Positions 27,601 through 39,678 of a stretch of DNA of 64,000 nucleotides are shown here, in pieces. Where the stretch lies: NCBI GenBank assembly GCA_964036295.1, contig OZ038465.1:16700167-16764166 (forward strand), in the 5' to 3' direction. The stretch comes from Plumapathes pennacea. Taxonomy: Eukaryota; Cnidaria; Anthozoa; Antipatharia; Myriopathidae. The position numbers and the translations under genes were made by a program. The stretch's first letter is position 1. Each line of letters starts with the position of its first letter. The notes under the pieces were generated by a model. That model worked only from the letters and a program-made list of their open reading frames with translations, had not been told where the DNA came from and did no database searches.

Positions 27601-29650
27601 AAGTATGTACTTGTCTGTGTATTTGTCCATTTTGTTTATCCAAGTGTACACAGTGGAGATTGTACGGCAATTATTCATAAATAGAAAGTTTTGAAGATTT
27701 TATATGTGCTACAGTTTATGCAGGCTCCTGTTTTTGTTTGCTTGTTTTTGTCATAGGCATTGGAGGCTACGATTTGTCTTATGGTATCAAGTAAGTTTCC
27801 TCAAACCAGCAACTCAAAATGAAATAATTTATATACATGCATCAATTTATTAATTTTATTGTTCACTTGATTATTTTTTAGGTCCATTTCCAACTCAAGT
27901 GGAGTTCTACAAAAAGCTTGATTCATTCATTGGTCCCCAGCTCACAAACTTGGCAAACATTGTCTGTGAACAAATTGCCAAGAAACAGTCAAAGTAAGTA
28001 ATTAGCAATCATCTTGTCCAAAAATGTTTAGCACCTGACCATAAATCAGTAAGAAGAGCCAAACTTACGTCAGGGTTGCTAAGCTTGGGGAGACTGTAAA
28101 ATAGGCAGGTCCGAGGCGAGCCAGTCAAAGGTTGGGCTTTCAATTAACACATGACTCATCTGGAATGCATTTAGAGCTGTTTTCGGATGACTGTCGAAAG
28201 TAATCGTGTGATTGCTTTGGTTTTGCGTTTGCTACGCTTTCTGATTGGTCCACACAAGTTTGGCAGCATTCTCAACCAATCAGGAACAAAACCAAAACCA
28301 AAACCAAACACTTCTCACGCAAGCGATGGCGTGTACTTGCATTGCTGATTGGAAAGTAAAACCAAATGCAAGACCAAACGTGAATTACTTTGGCTTCTGA
28401 TTGGCTGAACTGTTTTCTCTCAGTCTCTGTGATTGGCCTGTGTGATTACTTTGGTTTTGGTTTTCGACAGTCATCCGAAAACGGCTCTATATCTTGTTTT
28501 TGTTTCAGTAATGATCAACAGTACCGTTACCTGTATTTCAATCACATGAACTTGGCGCAGAAGACGTCTGTTCACTCTAGAAAGTCCTCACAGCCGTGCG
28601 TGGCACCAGAGATGATGCGCCTCATGGGAGACATCAGTGAAGACTTCTCAAGGTACAGTACAGCAGATAGACAATAGATCTTGTGTTGTGTGATCTACAG
28701 TGCCATTCACAATACAATACAGCCACAAAGCCATGGCAATGGAAATAATGTACGTTTTTAACTGTGGATTGACTAACAATTATTGATAATTTAAGATGAC
28801 ATATTTATTAATTATTGTTATTATTTTGATTTTCTCCAACATTTTCTGCTTGTGTTCATGGAGCTCATTATGGTCCAACATCTCCAGAGTTGAGATTCAA
28901 ATGATTAGTTACATTCATTTCTGCTTATTGTCTGTAATCCAAGAACCTCTGAAGTCTTCACTATTAGGGAAACTTGTTGTTTTGTTGCATGAATAGATTC
29001 CAAGAAGATGGGGAAACATTTGTGAAGACCATGTCAGACTGCTGGGTGGTGGGCAGGAAGTCCGACCAAAGAGAGTTCTTCGTAATTCTCAATCAGAAGA
29101 ATGCTAATCTCATAGAAATCAATGGTAAGTGGATAAGATGCAAATTAGTCAGGGTATGCAGAAAGATGCCATTTTTCAGTTTTGCTATTCTGTTGCTTTG
29201 CATGGGTTAAGGAGGGGCAGATCCACCACTTTACAGAAACTGGTCAGAGTTTTTTTGATGTAGTTGGCAGCCAATAAAAATGGCAGGAAATGGTGTTTTG
29301 GGGATCCAAATCAAAGTTTTCTGGGCCCCCTTAGAAGCTTGTGCCCTTGGGGCTCACACATTTGGAAACTGGTTAGATTTTCTCCTGTACCATGACCAAA
29401 TAACAATATTATTACAGTCTCAACAAAAATGAAAGTGAAAAAGGCAACATAATAATTATGGTTGCCCTTGCAGTTATAAAAAATTTGAAAAACTGAGCTG
29501 GATTTGTGCTCAGAATGGCCAAAATGTTCTTCCAAAATAATGCAGTCTGGGAATGAAGCAGTAGTGCAACTGAAGGTGGTATTTTGTCTTGCAGAGGAGG
29601 TGAAGAGACTTGGCACTACACAGTTCAACAATATCTTCTTTTTGGACTGA
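24660..29650 (+). CDS. CCZ1: Vacuolar fusion protein CCZ1 homologue
   Basis: Seventeen exons join with consistent phases (24660-24737, 24857-24954, 25077-25170, 25725-25802, 26006-26053, 26334-26417, 26508-26559, 26710-26788, 26898-26942, 27086-27167, 27261-27322, 27413-27524, 27757-27790, 27882-27993, 28509-28652, 28997-29124, 29595-29650), giving 461 aa; the human protein has 482. Recognisable blocks are FFIYNSTFGPREGQ, FIPSEEDLDKKIKCVG, IKYTAFLY, RYLYFNHMNLAQK, DCWVVGRKSDQREFFVILNQ and the C-terminal TTQFNNIFFLD. CCZ1 pairs with MON1 through longin-type domains. The complex is the exchange factor that loads GTP on Rab7 on late endosomes, phagosomes and autophagosomes. Intron 11 starts with GC (27323), the frame requiring AG|GCAAGT. 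Possible poly(A) signals AATAAA are at 30039 and 30090. Confidence 0.96.
28172..28489. mobile_element. MITE with 27-bp TIRs in a CCZ1 intron
   Basis: The left end, GAGCTGTTTTCGGATGACTG, and the right end, CAGTCATCCGAAAACGGCTC, are reverse complements with one mismatch and are each bordered by TA, suggesting a TA target site. The interior carries AAAACCAAAACC and repeated TGATTGG motifs. A degraded relative lies at 10833-11108. The element ends 19 bp before the acceptor of CCZ1 exon 28509-28652. Confidence 0.8.
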
Positions 29651-30159
29651 ACACGCTGTACAATCAACACACCACCTCAATAATCATCCCTTCTTACTGA
29701 ATCTGAGAAAACTAAACAAAAACTCCAACAAAGTACATACTGCACACAGGAAGTTCACTAGAACTCAAATGCCACCACCTGCTGTGAGAACTCTGCCTAA
29801 AGTATACAGTACAGTAAATCTCTAGAAAAGGCCAAGCATAAAACAAAAGGAGGGGAGACCTCCAATATTGATCAAATAGTCGCAGGTCTTCTAATCAATA
29901 TATAAACTGTATAAATGTATAGATTAGTACTGCATGGCACATGCTTTTCATTTTCCAAGAAAATCACCAGTGAAGTATGACATTAAAATTCTTCAATGTA
30001 TGAATTCAATGAATGAATGACTGGTCATAAACCAGTTTAATAAAATATGCAACTTTGCTCTGTGCTGACACCAAGATGCACCTCTGCTCAATAAAGGTTC
30101 CATTAGCTATTCCTTCTCCAAAACAAGGAGGCTCTGCTGCATGTGTTAAAATTCTTGTA

Positions 30160-33100
30160 TCATAAATCAGGTACTACCTGTATATCCAAAGTGGCTTCAT
30201 CTGCAACATCTGTTTTTTCACCATGTCCCTTTTTCTTGTGTAGCAAAGCTAAAAGCATAATGACTGGTAGGTACACAAGAGTACAGCGAAACAGTCGACG
30301 CGCCGACTTACTATCAGAGTCATTGTAAAATTTGTAAGCAAGCCACGTCTGCCATAGGTTGAGTGGAAGAGAATCCAGAACAAACCACCATGACGTGATG
30401 TCAAGCACAGGCATTAGAGCACTCAAGCCAAGCAGAGCCACACAATGACGCAGAGCAACACGGCGACATAGGGCAGGGTCAGTGACACACATCATGCGAT
30501 AACCAGCTGTGGGCATGTGAAGAAAACTTGAATTAGATGCAGTTACATGGCAGGGCACAACGAAAGTCATGTCTGCTATCCCAGGCCTACCATACTTGGG
30601 TCTCAGAACAAAGCTGTTTGAACTATCTGGGTTGGTTAATCATGGCTACTGGCAAGCTGCCAAAACCATTTTCATCATTCCCTGAGTAATATTTAAAACT
30701 ACAAGTTTGGTACTAAACTGCTGGTTTCTTCCCACCTAGCATTTTCAAAACACTGGTGTTCCCATGTACCCACCCCAGTTGGAAGTTTGACTTCTTTTTC
30801 TCTGACCAAAATGCAGGCCAAGTGGGGGTAGACTGAGTAGCACAGTAAATTAACACCATCGAAATCAACTTGACGTTTTGATTAAACATGTTGCATACAT
30901 TTGGCGACCTAACTAAATTAGAACTATATGAATGGCTTACGTTACGTTGTTTATGGGCAAATAATGCACACTACAAAAAATAATGACCATCTGGCCACAA
31001 TTTGTGAAAAAATCAAATAAACACCTCCCTTCAAATAAGCTCCCCCCCCCCCCCCGCCTTATCCTAAATTTGATAAGCACCCTGGGCACTTATTTGAGGA
31101 TTTACGGTAATTACTGAGACCTGTTGTGACACTGTCATATGCTCACCTCTGGAATAGTCAGCCCTAAGGTTCCAGCTAAGAGCATTGAAGTGTGGGAACT
31201 GCCAGGAGAATAGGATACCGGCCAGCACAAGGCCAGCTGTGTCTATTCCTCCAGTGCATGCTGCCCACCCCATGAGAGGGGGCAGTGCTCCCACAACTGA
31301 ACCTAACCATGTGTTCAGTATGCTTAACCTCTTCATGGGTGTGTAGATACCAGTGTAGAGAAGAATGTTCAAACCACCTGGGCAAATAAAATCAATATTA
31401 CTCAACTTACACACAGAAGCAGTCATGAAAAAGTCTTGAGAAAATTGCTGTGGAAACTTATGAGTTGCAAAGAACTGAAGATATGAAATTTCAAGCAAAT
31501 GAGTTTTTAAATCTGTACACACTTAACAGGCCATTTTAATACCTTTTGTCCATTTCAAAATGAGGTCTAGTGTGAAGCCCTTCGTAAAGTATGATAATGA
31601 TGAGTTTTATTCATACATGTACTGTATTCAGAACATCATGTGAACAGTGTTATACTATATATGACATACAGTATTATTGTATGAAATTTTGAAACAGGAA
31701 AATGGCAACTTGGAAATGATCTGTTCTTTTGAGTAACTGTCTTATAGAACTGGCCAATACAAACCTAAAAAGGCAGTCATTCCATTCACTTGTGACAGCA
31801 ACAAACTGATACCCAAGGTACCAGCGACAGCTCCAAAAGTTGCCACATGTAGGGGGCTGTAAAGGCAAAACCAAGCTTAAGAAAAGAATGTCAACTGTCT
31901 AAGTATGAACAGCACTTTGTCACCGACTAATGTTTCGTAAGTTGCTATAATTAAACTTCAATGAAGCTGTCATCTTGTACTGTATGCTCTATTATACAGT
32001 AACTATCCAGTGTAATGTGAAAGGACTCTAATTTTTCAGCATTCACAGTGCTCAACATTTAAAGGTTTTAGGTTAGTTGCCCTTCAGACTGTAGATTGAC
32101 TTCAAGCAGTGGAAACTTTCATAATTTCTAGTTGCCCAGCCCAGAATTTACTTGCCCGACCAAAAGTTTTGGTTGCCCCGGGCAAGCGGGCAACCGTTAA
32201 TGTCGAGCGCTGATTCATGGGAACTGAATGGCGAACCTCAGCTCCCACAAGGTTTTCTACTTATTTTGTTCCTTGGCCAATGGAAAACAACACATACCTG
32301 AGTATTCCCCTTACAAGGACCCGATTTTGTGTACGAGCCATTTGTGAATCAAATGGAACCTCTAGCCACTGGCAGGAAAAGACAAAGAATTTTTATGTCA
32401 TGTAAAGATCGATGCAAACTACAGGACATACAACATTACAGGACTGTAAATACAGTAGAGTCCTGCTAACGCAAACTTCATTATCTTGAACTGTCTGATA
32501 TCTTGAACAGAATCCAATTTCCCTTGGAAATGAACTTGGCAGGAATTTCCCTTGGTACACCTGTAAAACCCTGTTATCTTGATCCATTGCTATCTTGATC
32601 CCACTGCTATATTGATCCCTCTGCTATCTCGAGTTATTTCTCGCTTCCCCTGAGAGTTTGAGGTAGAAGGATTCTACTGTGCCTAGTTTTAAGTCTTCAA
32701 CTGGAGGTGTAATACCTGATTGAAAGAATTAGCAGAACAGGAACACAGACCAGTGCCCAGAGCAGCCCACAGGAATGTTCCCAGCTGCATGGATCCAGGA
32801 GCCAATGCAAAGCCAGCCATTTCTGTCAAAACAACCAGCCCTGGAAACACCAAATAGTGTATCAATGAAAAGTTGATACATGTCAATACGATAAACACTG
32901 ACTTAACCCTTTCACTCCCAAGCTCAAAATACAAATTCTCCCAACCATAAAATAAGAAAATGTATTAGTGATGAAAAGAGAATTTATGTTTTAATCAGCT
33001 GCCATTTCAACATGGTATCAAATGCCAAATTCTCCATACTTTATGATATGTCTCTGGTGGGAGACTGAAAAGAGAAAATTGAAGTTGATCACTCTTGGGA

Positions 33101-34187
33101 GTGAAAGGGTTAAACAAAATACAGTCAACTCTCTAAGTAGACACCTCTAAAACGGACACCTCTCTAAGACGGACAGCATGCAGATTTGGTCCTTGCCGAT
33201 TTTCACTTGTTTCTTTGTAACTGAACTTTCTCTAAGGCAGACACCTCTCTAAGGTGGACACTAAATGTAAGTCCCAAGGGTGTCCGCCTTAGAGAGAGTT
33301 CACTGCATAAACAAAGACACAATCTTGGAACGAAAAAACTGTCACCAGTCACTGAATTATTATTGTTCTATGTTGATGTGTGCCCTATTCCTTTATTATT
33401 TTTACACATGTGTTACTTGCCTGTCAGTCTTATTTTGGACAGTCGCATGTAATACCCCGGTAACTTGCTGATGTCCAGCTTTTGTTCCACCCATTCTTCT
33501 GTTTCTAGATCTTCTTTAGAGTCATTTTTCAGTAGTTCTTGTTGTTTGACTGTTGCGCTCTTCCCCACAGCTGCACTTGATGCAGTGGACTGAAACTAAA
33601 AACAGTCAATGATGGGCTGATATTTCTTAACATTGCCCCAACGTTCCATTGTATAAAAGAAATGTCAGGGGGTGGGGGTAGGGGATAGGAACGGTTCATG
33701 CACCACCACCACCACAACAACAAGACAAGAGCATAGATTTATTTTCACACATAAACATTGTGGCCAGAATGCAGTAAGCGTCTCGTCGTTTAAAGTTGAT
33801 GTGTGCATTAAATTTGTACACGCGTATGTCTCGATCAGACAGTAGTCAAGATTGATAATTATACAGTGCGGTACAACGCGAGACGTTTGCGCTGCAGAAA
33901 TGCATAGTATGTGACCAACCTTGCCGTATCTCGTATATCCCAAACGGTAGTAGAACGCCCAAGTTTGCCGGCGAGATTGTAATGCTGTTTCATAACTCCT
34001 GTGTTGTTTGACCGGCAAGCTCCTCACGGCTAAAGACGTAAAACTAAAACGACTACTGAGACGATTCCAGCGACAGATTTCTACAGAAGGAAGGTTAAAA
34101 GAGGTTCATAAACGGATATGCTACTAGGAGGCAGCTTTAACAAAGCTTCGACACCGACTTACCACATGAAAACAAGCGAGAGAACAT
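30160..34187 (-). CDS. COX10: Protoheme IX farnesyltransferase, mitochondrial (heme O synthase)
   Basis: Eight exons with matching phases (34163-34187, 33920-34080, 33421-33589, 32716-32840, 32298-32368, 31765-31856, 31147-31377, 30160-30506) give 406 aa, against 443 in human. The enzyme is a UbiA-family membrane prenyltransferase of the inner mitochondrial membrane that farnesylates heme b to heme O for cytochrome c oxidase. Visible hallmarks are an Arg/Ser-rich presequence ([20 protein letters not shown]), [20 protein letters not shown], the first Asp-rich motif region in [60 protein letters not shown] and GYRMM. Exon 33421-33589 ends in a GC donor, as phase demands. COX10 is convergent with CCZ1 (510 bp between stops) and divergent from RPP21. 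Confidence 0.96.
32452..32680. mobile_element. MITE with ACAGTAGARTCC ends
   Basis: The left end, ACAGTAGAGTCCT, and the right end, AGGATTCTACTGT, are near-perfect inverted repeats. The interior contains reiterated TATCTTGATCC words. The ends resemble pogo/Tigger-type MITEs. It lies in the COX10 intron between exons 32716-32840 and 32298-32368. Confidence 0.7.
32903..33113. mobile_element. piggyBac-type MITE with TTAA target
   Basis: TTAA is followed by CCCTTTCACTCCCAAG; the right end is CTTGGGAGTGAAAGGG followed by TTAA. The inverted repeats are perfect, begin with CCC and are bordered by TTAA, which are the hallmarks of piggyBac-family elements. There is no coding capacity. Partial copies are at 18431-18633 and about 56000-56165. 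It lies in a COX10 intron. Confidence 0.85.
33121..33306. mobile_element. MITE with CTCTCTAAG(G) ends
   Basis: The left end, ACAGTCAACTCTCTAAG, faces the right end, CTTAGAGAGAGTTCACTG. The interior repeats TCTCTAAGRCGGACAC several times. A shorter relative of the same family is at about 44123-44191. It directly follows the piggyBac-type MITE in the COX10 intron. Confidence 0.75.
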
Positions 34188-34319
34188 CCTACAAATCCAT
34201 CGCTCGCCAGTCGCACGTTGACCTCTAGCGCCCGCGTGAACTCAGCGGATGTATCGTTACCAGTTCAACTCGGTCCTTCGCGGTCGATCAGTATGAGTGG
34301 TCATGTTTGAACGGTTGCA
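34188..34319. promoter_or_regulatory. Bidirectional promoter between COX10 and RPP21
   Basis: The start codons of COX10 (34187, minus) and RPP21 (34320, plus) are 132 bp apart. The spacer is GC-richer than its surroundings (CTAGCGCCCGCGTGAACTCA, TCCTTCGCGGTCGAT) and has no TATA box, as expected for a shared housekeeping promoter. Confidence 0.7.
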
Positions 34320-35217
34320 ATGACCAGAAAGAAAGCAAAACAGACGGTTTCTGTAAACAGGGATGCCCATCACAGAATGAACTTTCTTCTTCAGGTAGAT
34401 CTTTCTATTCATTGTTGCTTTCTGTGTGGTTTATGACTGTTAGTGTTTCTGTACTGTGACTGGTGTGTTCACTTGTTGTCGTCTCCGATTCAAGGCTGCA
34501 CACACAGTTCTTGCAGTAGATCCCAGCAATCTCGAACTGGCAAGGTTCTACATGACCACGATGAATTCTGTATCAAGGAAACTTGTTCTGAAATTGTAAG
34601 TAATATTGTAAATAAATTGAGTGAAGATATTACGTCCACGTGACCAGAATGGAACAGTACATTTTGTTCATAACTTTTTTCCTGGTTTCTGTTTAACCGT
34701 CCAGGGACCCACAGGTAAAGAGATTGGTCTGCAAGCACTGTCAAGCCCTACTTGTTCCCGGAGTTACATCAAGAGTCCGAATTCAAGGTATTTAGAGAAA
34801 AACAACCAGTTATGCATAGCCTGGGGCAGACCCAGGGGGGGGGGTATGGGCGAGTACCCAGTCCTTTGTTCTCACCCCAGTCTTACACTTGGATCGAAGT
34901 TGGCCTGAAAACAACCGGGAACATCTGCATAGCAGGCTAGGTGTAGATCTCAGAGTCGCATTTTCATGAGCCAGCCTTTTGGTGTTTTTGTGTCAGGTAA
35001 AAGGGAGACCCATGTTGTGGTGTTGTGTCTGGACTGTGGTAAAAGGAAGAGATTTCTAGCACGTAAGAATCACACACTGTGGTCTGAACGGGAAGAGCGA
35101 GATGAAAAGGGAAGCAAAGAAGCAGCAACACCACAAGTGCAAGGCAAAGATGTACACAGCAGTCAAGTGATAACAGGTGAACAGAAAACTCAAGAAAAAG
35201 ACAGACCAAAGGCTTAA
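34320..35217 (+). CDS. RPP21: Ribonuclease P/MRP protein subunit p21
   Basis: Four exons (34320-34394, 34495-34595, 34705-34787, 34997-35217) give 159 aa, close to the 154 aa of the human protein. RPP21 (yeast Rpr2/Snm1 relative) is a subunit of nuclear RNase P, which trims the 5' leader from tRNA precursors, and of MRP in some lineages. The sequence shows the N-terminal helices (RMNFLLQAAHTVLA, then NLELARFYMTTM), DPQVKRLVCKHCQALLVPG and VLCLDCGKRKRF. The cysteine pairs CKHC and CLDC form the expected zinc ribbon. The C-terminal 45 residues are Lys/Glu-rich and unconserved. It is transcribed from the same spacer as COX10. Confidence 0.95.
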
Positions 35218-36412
35218 TCTTTTCACTCACAAAAGTGATCAGCTTTCAATTTGAAGACTTAGCTTTAATGATAATTTGCTCAAATGAAAGCTGATTTGAA
35301 CAATTGATTCTCAGACATTTTCTTGTCGAAATTATAGTCAAGAGAATCTGCTTTATAGGCTTGGTTGTGAAAGAGTAAAAAGCATAGATGGGTATAACGA
35401 TCAATTAAAACTTGACAGAAAACCAGAAAACCCACAGTACAGGTGGAAACCATACAGATGTATATTTTGAAATAATTATGGAGAACTAAAAGCATAGATG
35501 GGTGTAAACTCAAAGTACAAAACCAAATAGACTTGTCATTGGAAATTTGAATAAGATTCTAGTTCCTTATTTGGTATTCCTACACAGTGAAAATAAGTTA
35601 GAACACTATTACTACTGAAAGAAGTTTAATAAGAATTTAAAGAATAATACAATAATACAATACTGTACTATCTGTACAACAATAATACGCAACAATAATA
35701 GTACAGGATTGTACTAGGCGGATTGGTTTTGTTGTTCTTATTTTCATCACATTTAGAACTGTTTGTTCAGCAAAAGCTACAGGATGAACTTCCGGATTTA
35801 TGCGTTATTTTCATACATCGCATGACATTCTACATTCAACACTTAGCGAAGGAATTTGTATGGTTGTCTATTTATAGACCGTCATTGTAAACAAGGGTTC
35901 AAACACAATAACATCTCGTACGTCTTTGGCATTTTTTTCTGATAGTCGATCAGTTTTGTAAAAATAAATAATTCTGGTAACACAAAAAAATATCTCATCA
36001 ACGTTCATTCAGTTTCCACACACGACGATTCGTGACATTAGCAGCAATGCAGTGAAACCCGAAATTATGACGAACTTTCCGATGTGGAAAACTAGTAATT
36101 CACTCGTCTAGTAAATTTGTAAGTTGGTCACCTTCACTGCGAAATAGTTCTGCAAACCACTATGTCCAAATAACAGTTTGGTCTCGAGTGATTCTCTATG
36201 TTGCACAGTTGCCGTCACCGGGAAATGAGGGGTGGCGACCCGTTCCTTCGGGCCAAAGTTGGGTCATGTCCAGAATTATGTCTTTTACACCGAAAGCTTG
36301 AGCGTACGATCATCATACCACTTTAATTGCATTTAACCACAACCACAGCTTCCTTATCGAACACTCCGAGCATTCCTGAAGATTTGTTGGGGGTTCGTTT
36401 CACCGACTCTCT
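35218..36412. other. Convergent 3' intergenic region
   Basis: Lies between the RPP21 stop and the stop of the minus-strand membrane-protein gene. It is AT-rich with tandem-like AATAATAC words at about 35640-35700 and no supported coding sequence; both 3' UTRs are expected here. Confidence 0.5.
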
Positions 36413-37141
36413 TCACAAACGCTCACTTTTTAAACTCAACGCTTCAAGGTCATCACGACTTGAGCAGTAGCTGTGTGTAGAATAAAGCGAACCCTCCTGG
36501 AGAACATTTCCTCTGTTCCCGTCGTTCTCAAATGTTTCCTTCTCGCTTCGTGACATTTCACTGCTGCGGCAGTGCTTTTTCCTCCGCTGAAAATCTTCCC
36601 CCGCGAATTCCTGGCTCCCTTGTTCATCCAAGTCAGAGTTAATAACTTCTCTGTCGTTGTCATATCTTGAGCTCGTCGCGTCGCTGATATCCGAAAGATA
36701 GTCCTCTTGATTGGCTTCGCGGTAAGCAGCCCTCGGAGGACTTGTGTACCGCGGCGCGTTTTGCAACATTCGAGGGTAGTTTAAATCCACTGGAAACCGA
36801 TTGTTTGTGAAGGCAATGCGTTGCAGATTGCCTCCTCTGGACGTCACAACATGGCGATCATCTCTGTGAATTTGAGGATGGGTAGTGTGATAAACCATGG
36901 GAACGTTACCTTGGTGCTGTTGAAAGTAAGCGGGACTCGGTGTTGCGTTGGCATAGGCTGGCGGTTCAGTCTCTCTTGATTGAAGTCTTGGGCGAACAAT
37001 TGGCTGTCTATTTCGGGAGCGTGGCGTTTTGCCTTCGTTTTTGATATATCGTAACCAGGCACAACAACACACCATAAATATCACCACGAATATTCCCACG
37101 TAGCACAGAATCGTTATGACCAAGAATTTTGTATCCACCAT
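36413..37141 (-). CDS. Single-pass membrane protein with long polar cytoplasmic tail, unrecognised
   Basis: A single uninterrupted exon encodes 242 aa. Residues about 6-30 (FLVITILCYVGIFVVIFMVC) are one transmembrane segment with almost no N-terminal extension, followed by CCCAWLRYIKN with a positive cluster, so the tail is probably cytoplasmic. The tail is rich in Arg, Ser, Asn and Asp. It contains EPPAY, a PPxY-type site for WW domains of NEDD4-like ligases, plus DYLSDISDATS and YCSSRDD, which are likely phosphorylation sites. The length of the open frame, normal codon use and a clean ATG after an in-frame stop support a real gene. I cannot assign a family. An unseen upstream coding exon is possible but not needed. 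Confidence 0.7.
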   Translation of the reverse strand: MVDTKFLVITILCYVGIFVVIFMVCCCAWLRYIKNEGKTPRSRNRQPIVRPRLQSRETEPPAYANATPSPAYFQQHQGNVPMVYHTTHPQIHRDDRHVVTSRGGNLQRIAFTNNRFPVDLNYPRMLQNAPRYTSPPRAAYREANQEDYLSDISDATSSRYDNDREVINSDLDEQGSQEFAGEDFQRRKKHCRSSEMSRSEKETFENDGNRGNVLQEGSLYSTHSYCSSRDDLEALSLKSERL

Positions 37142-37817
37142 GTTTACAATTTGAGGCCGAATGCTTGACTGAAGAATATCGTACTTTGAGTTCTTGTCGA
37201 GGTCACATCGTCACTAACCGAGGTCATACAGAACTGAGACTTGCCGACATGGTTTTAATTTCACATGAGAGAAGCTATCCAGATGGCCTTGGGCAAACTC
37301 TTGTAGTTGTTCAAATTACCGGAAATTCAATTATGCCGTGAATTCCGTTGTTCGTAAAGTTGGCGAGATTTACGTGCGGATTTCCCAGTGAGTTTTTCAA
37401 ATTCATCTTTTTATTTCACCCGACTGATCTTTTCAACAAGATCTGCAGTCATTTCAAAACTGGTATATTCTCTCGGACACGAAAAATAATATATTTACGC
37501 TCGGCGCACCATACATGAACACACACACACAACACAGGGAGTTCATTACCAGTTGATACCATAATGAGATCAAGCCGCCCAAATAAACACGGATCGAATC
37601 GTGAAATTCACCTTTCACACTAAAAATGTTTCATCCTTCCTTCTCATTGATCCTAAGCCGGCCACCAAAGCCGATTGGGTAATAACTCTCCTTTGAGCAT
37701 TACCATTCCTTGTTTTCCGTGGTTCGCGGTTATGCAAGGAGTAGTGACTCGTCAAAATCCAGTAATACATTTCTAATTTGTTGTTTGTCCTTCAATGTAT
37801 CTCGTCGAAGATTCCAT

Positions 37818-37853
<36 letters not shown>

Positions 37854-39510
37854 TTTCTAGTGGTCTTTAGAAGTGTAAATCTTGAAGAAATGGCCAGTAG
37901 TGCTCAATAAAAGTACGATGTAAAAAAAAAAAAAAGGTTGAATGAAATCCACAAACCCCAAACCCTGGCCTCCTCAGAATTACGATATAAACCAGTTGAC
38001 TGAGAGCGGTTAAATAATTATAAGATCGTCCCTGAGTTCTTTGGTTACTAAACTGCTTCGTTTCGAAATATAATGCCGGCCTTTCTGAAGGGCTGTCTCA
38101 TGCAGCAGGAAGATGTGAAAGAGGGGAAAATGAAAGGAAAGAAAACTAACCTGTAGTTGGTGAAGAATTAACTGACCAACATACGAAAATAGTTTGATTT
38201 ATCATTTTTATTTCCAATGGTTGCACATTGTTAGGTAGCGGCTGGCATGTTGTTTCACTTCATTGATTGCATGGTGTCTATTATTCAGTCGTTTAGTCCA
38301 TCAACTATCATGCCTCCACTACACTACAGATGATCTCTCTGATAATCAAACTTGACAATAGAGTGAGAAGTTGCTAAAGATAACAGGTTAGACCGGTTTG
38401 GAACTAGATGCAAAAAAAAAAAAAAAAAAAAAAAACCCGCAGTTCTCGTTTCCTGTACTATGCATACAGAGCCAATATATTGAATCGTGTTGATTTTGAA
38501 CTCCTAGCTCATGTATCAAGCGAGAACAAACATTTGAAAGAGAAAAAGCGGCTTTTATGGCTCAACACTTTACATAGTGAAAATATGTCAACAAGTATGT
38601 CCTCTGTATAAGAAAGAACTTACTTCACAAACTTTATATACTTTGTATATTTTCCAACACAGTTGTTCGAACTGGTATGATGCTGGTGATAAGATATACC
38701 TAATGTTGCACTCTTTACTGCACTTGCTGTAAGCTGCAATCAGGACCTGCATTCCCTTCCCCCAGGAAAGGAAAAAAAGGCGGTGAAGGTCGGGGGGGGG
38801 GGGAGATTGTCCCATTTACATTATTCAGGGAGGGGAAGGAGGGTCCGATTGCAGGTTATACACTCGCTGCTGCATTACAGGTTTGGAACCTGATTCAGCT
38901 ATCTTTTCTGTGCTAAAAGCCGGTCATTCAAGCAGAAAAGACAAGGGGCCAATTCAAAAAACATTTACACGTGTATTTTATAGGTTGGACCACTGTTCAA
39001 AAGCCACTAAACGGACTCCAATCGGACAAAAGTTTGCAAACCATTACAGAAACAGGGTCTCAACTGTATAACCGGAACTGATCTGGTCATGGTATTGGAT
39101 TAAAGTGTGTTTTAACATGTGGGGAAATTGGCCCAACTTGTAAAATACACTTGTAAATGTTTTATTGAATTGGCCCCAGGACTGGACACTGCGGTATGGT
39201 TACAATGTGGTGGAATCTAGAAAAAGAAAAGCTACTGTTTGGGTGACATTTTTTAAAACAGATTCATAAAATCTTTATACGGTGTAATGCAACATGGCAA
39301 CCCCCGTTCGCAAACCGACGAACGGCTAAACTCTTTCACGTCCAGTAGTGTCCTCAAGTGCTTTCAACTAAGTGCCGGTAGCTGTGGGCAGAGATTAAAG
39401 CTTGTGGACATATCAATTCTCCTAACCTGACTGGTGTATTTTCTGCAAGGCAGGTGAGGAGATTTTCGGTTCAGCCGCCTGACGCCTGCATCAGTGAACT
39501 CTAACTTTGC
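37142..39510. other. Intergenic region with homopolymer tracts
   Basis: Contains a 33-base T run at about 37819-37851, A runs at about 37921-37934 and 38410-38433, a G run at about 38795-38805, and the promoter of the membrane-protein gene near 37142. A GGCCAATTC/GAATTGGCCC pair with shared AAAACATTTACA words frames about 38947-39178, which may be a small inverted-repeat element. No gene is supported. Confidence 0.45.
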
Positions 39511-39647
39511 TCACTTTTTTCCCTTCCGTCCCTTACCAGGTTTCTTCTTTTTCGATGTGTCCGCTTCACTATCATCGTCATCGTCATCGTCATCGTCGCC
39601 ATCATCATCATCATCGTCGTCATCTTCATCTTCATCTTCCTCGTCAT

Positions 39648-39678
<31 letters not shown>

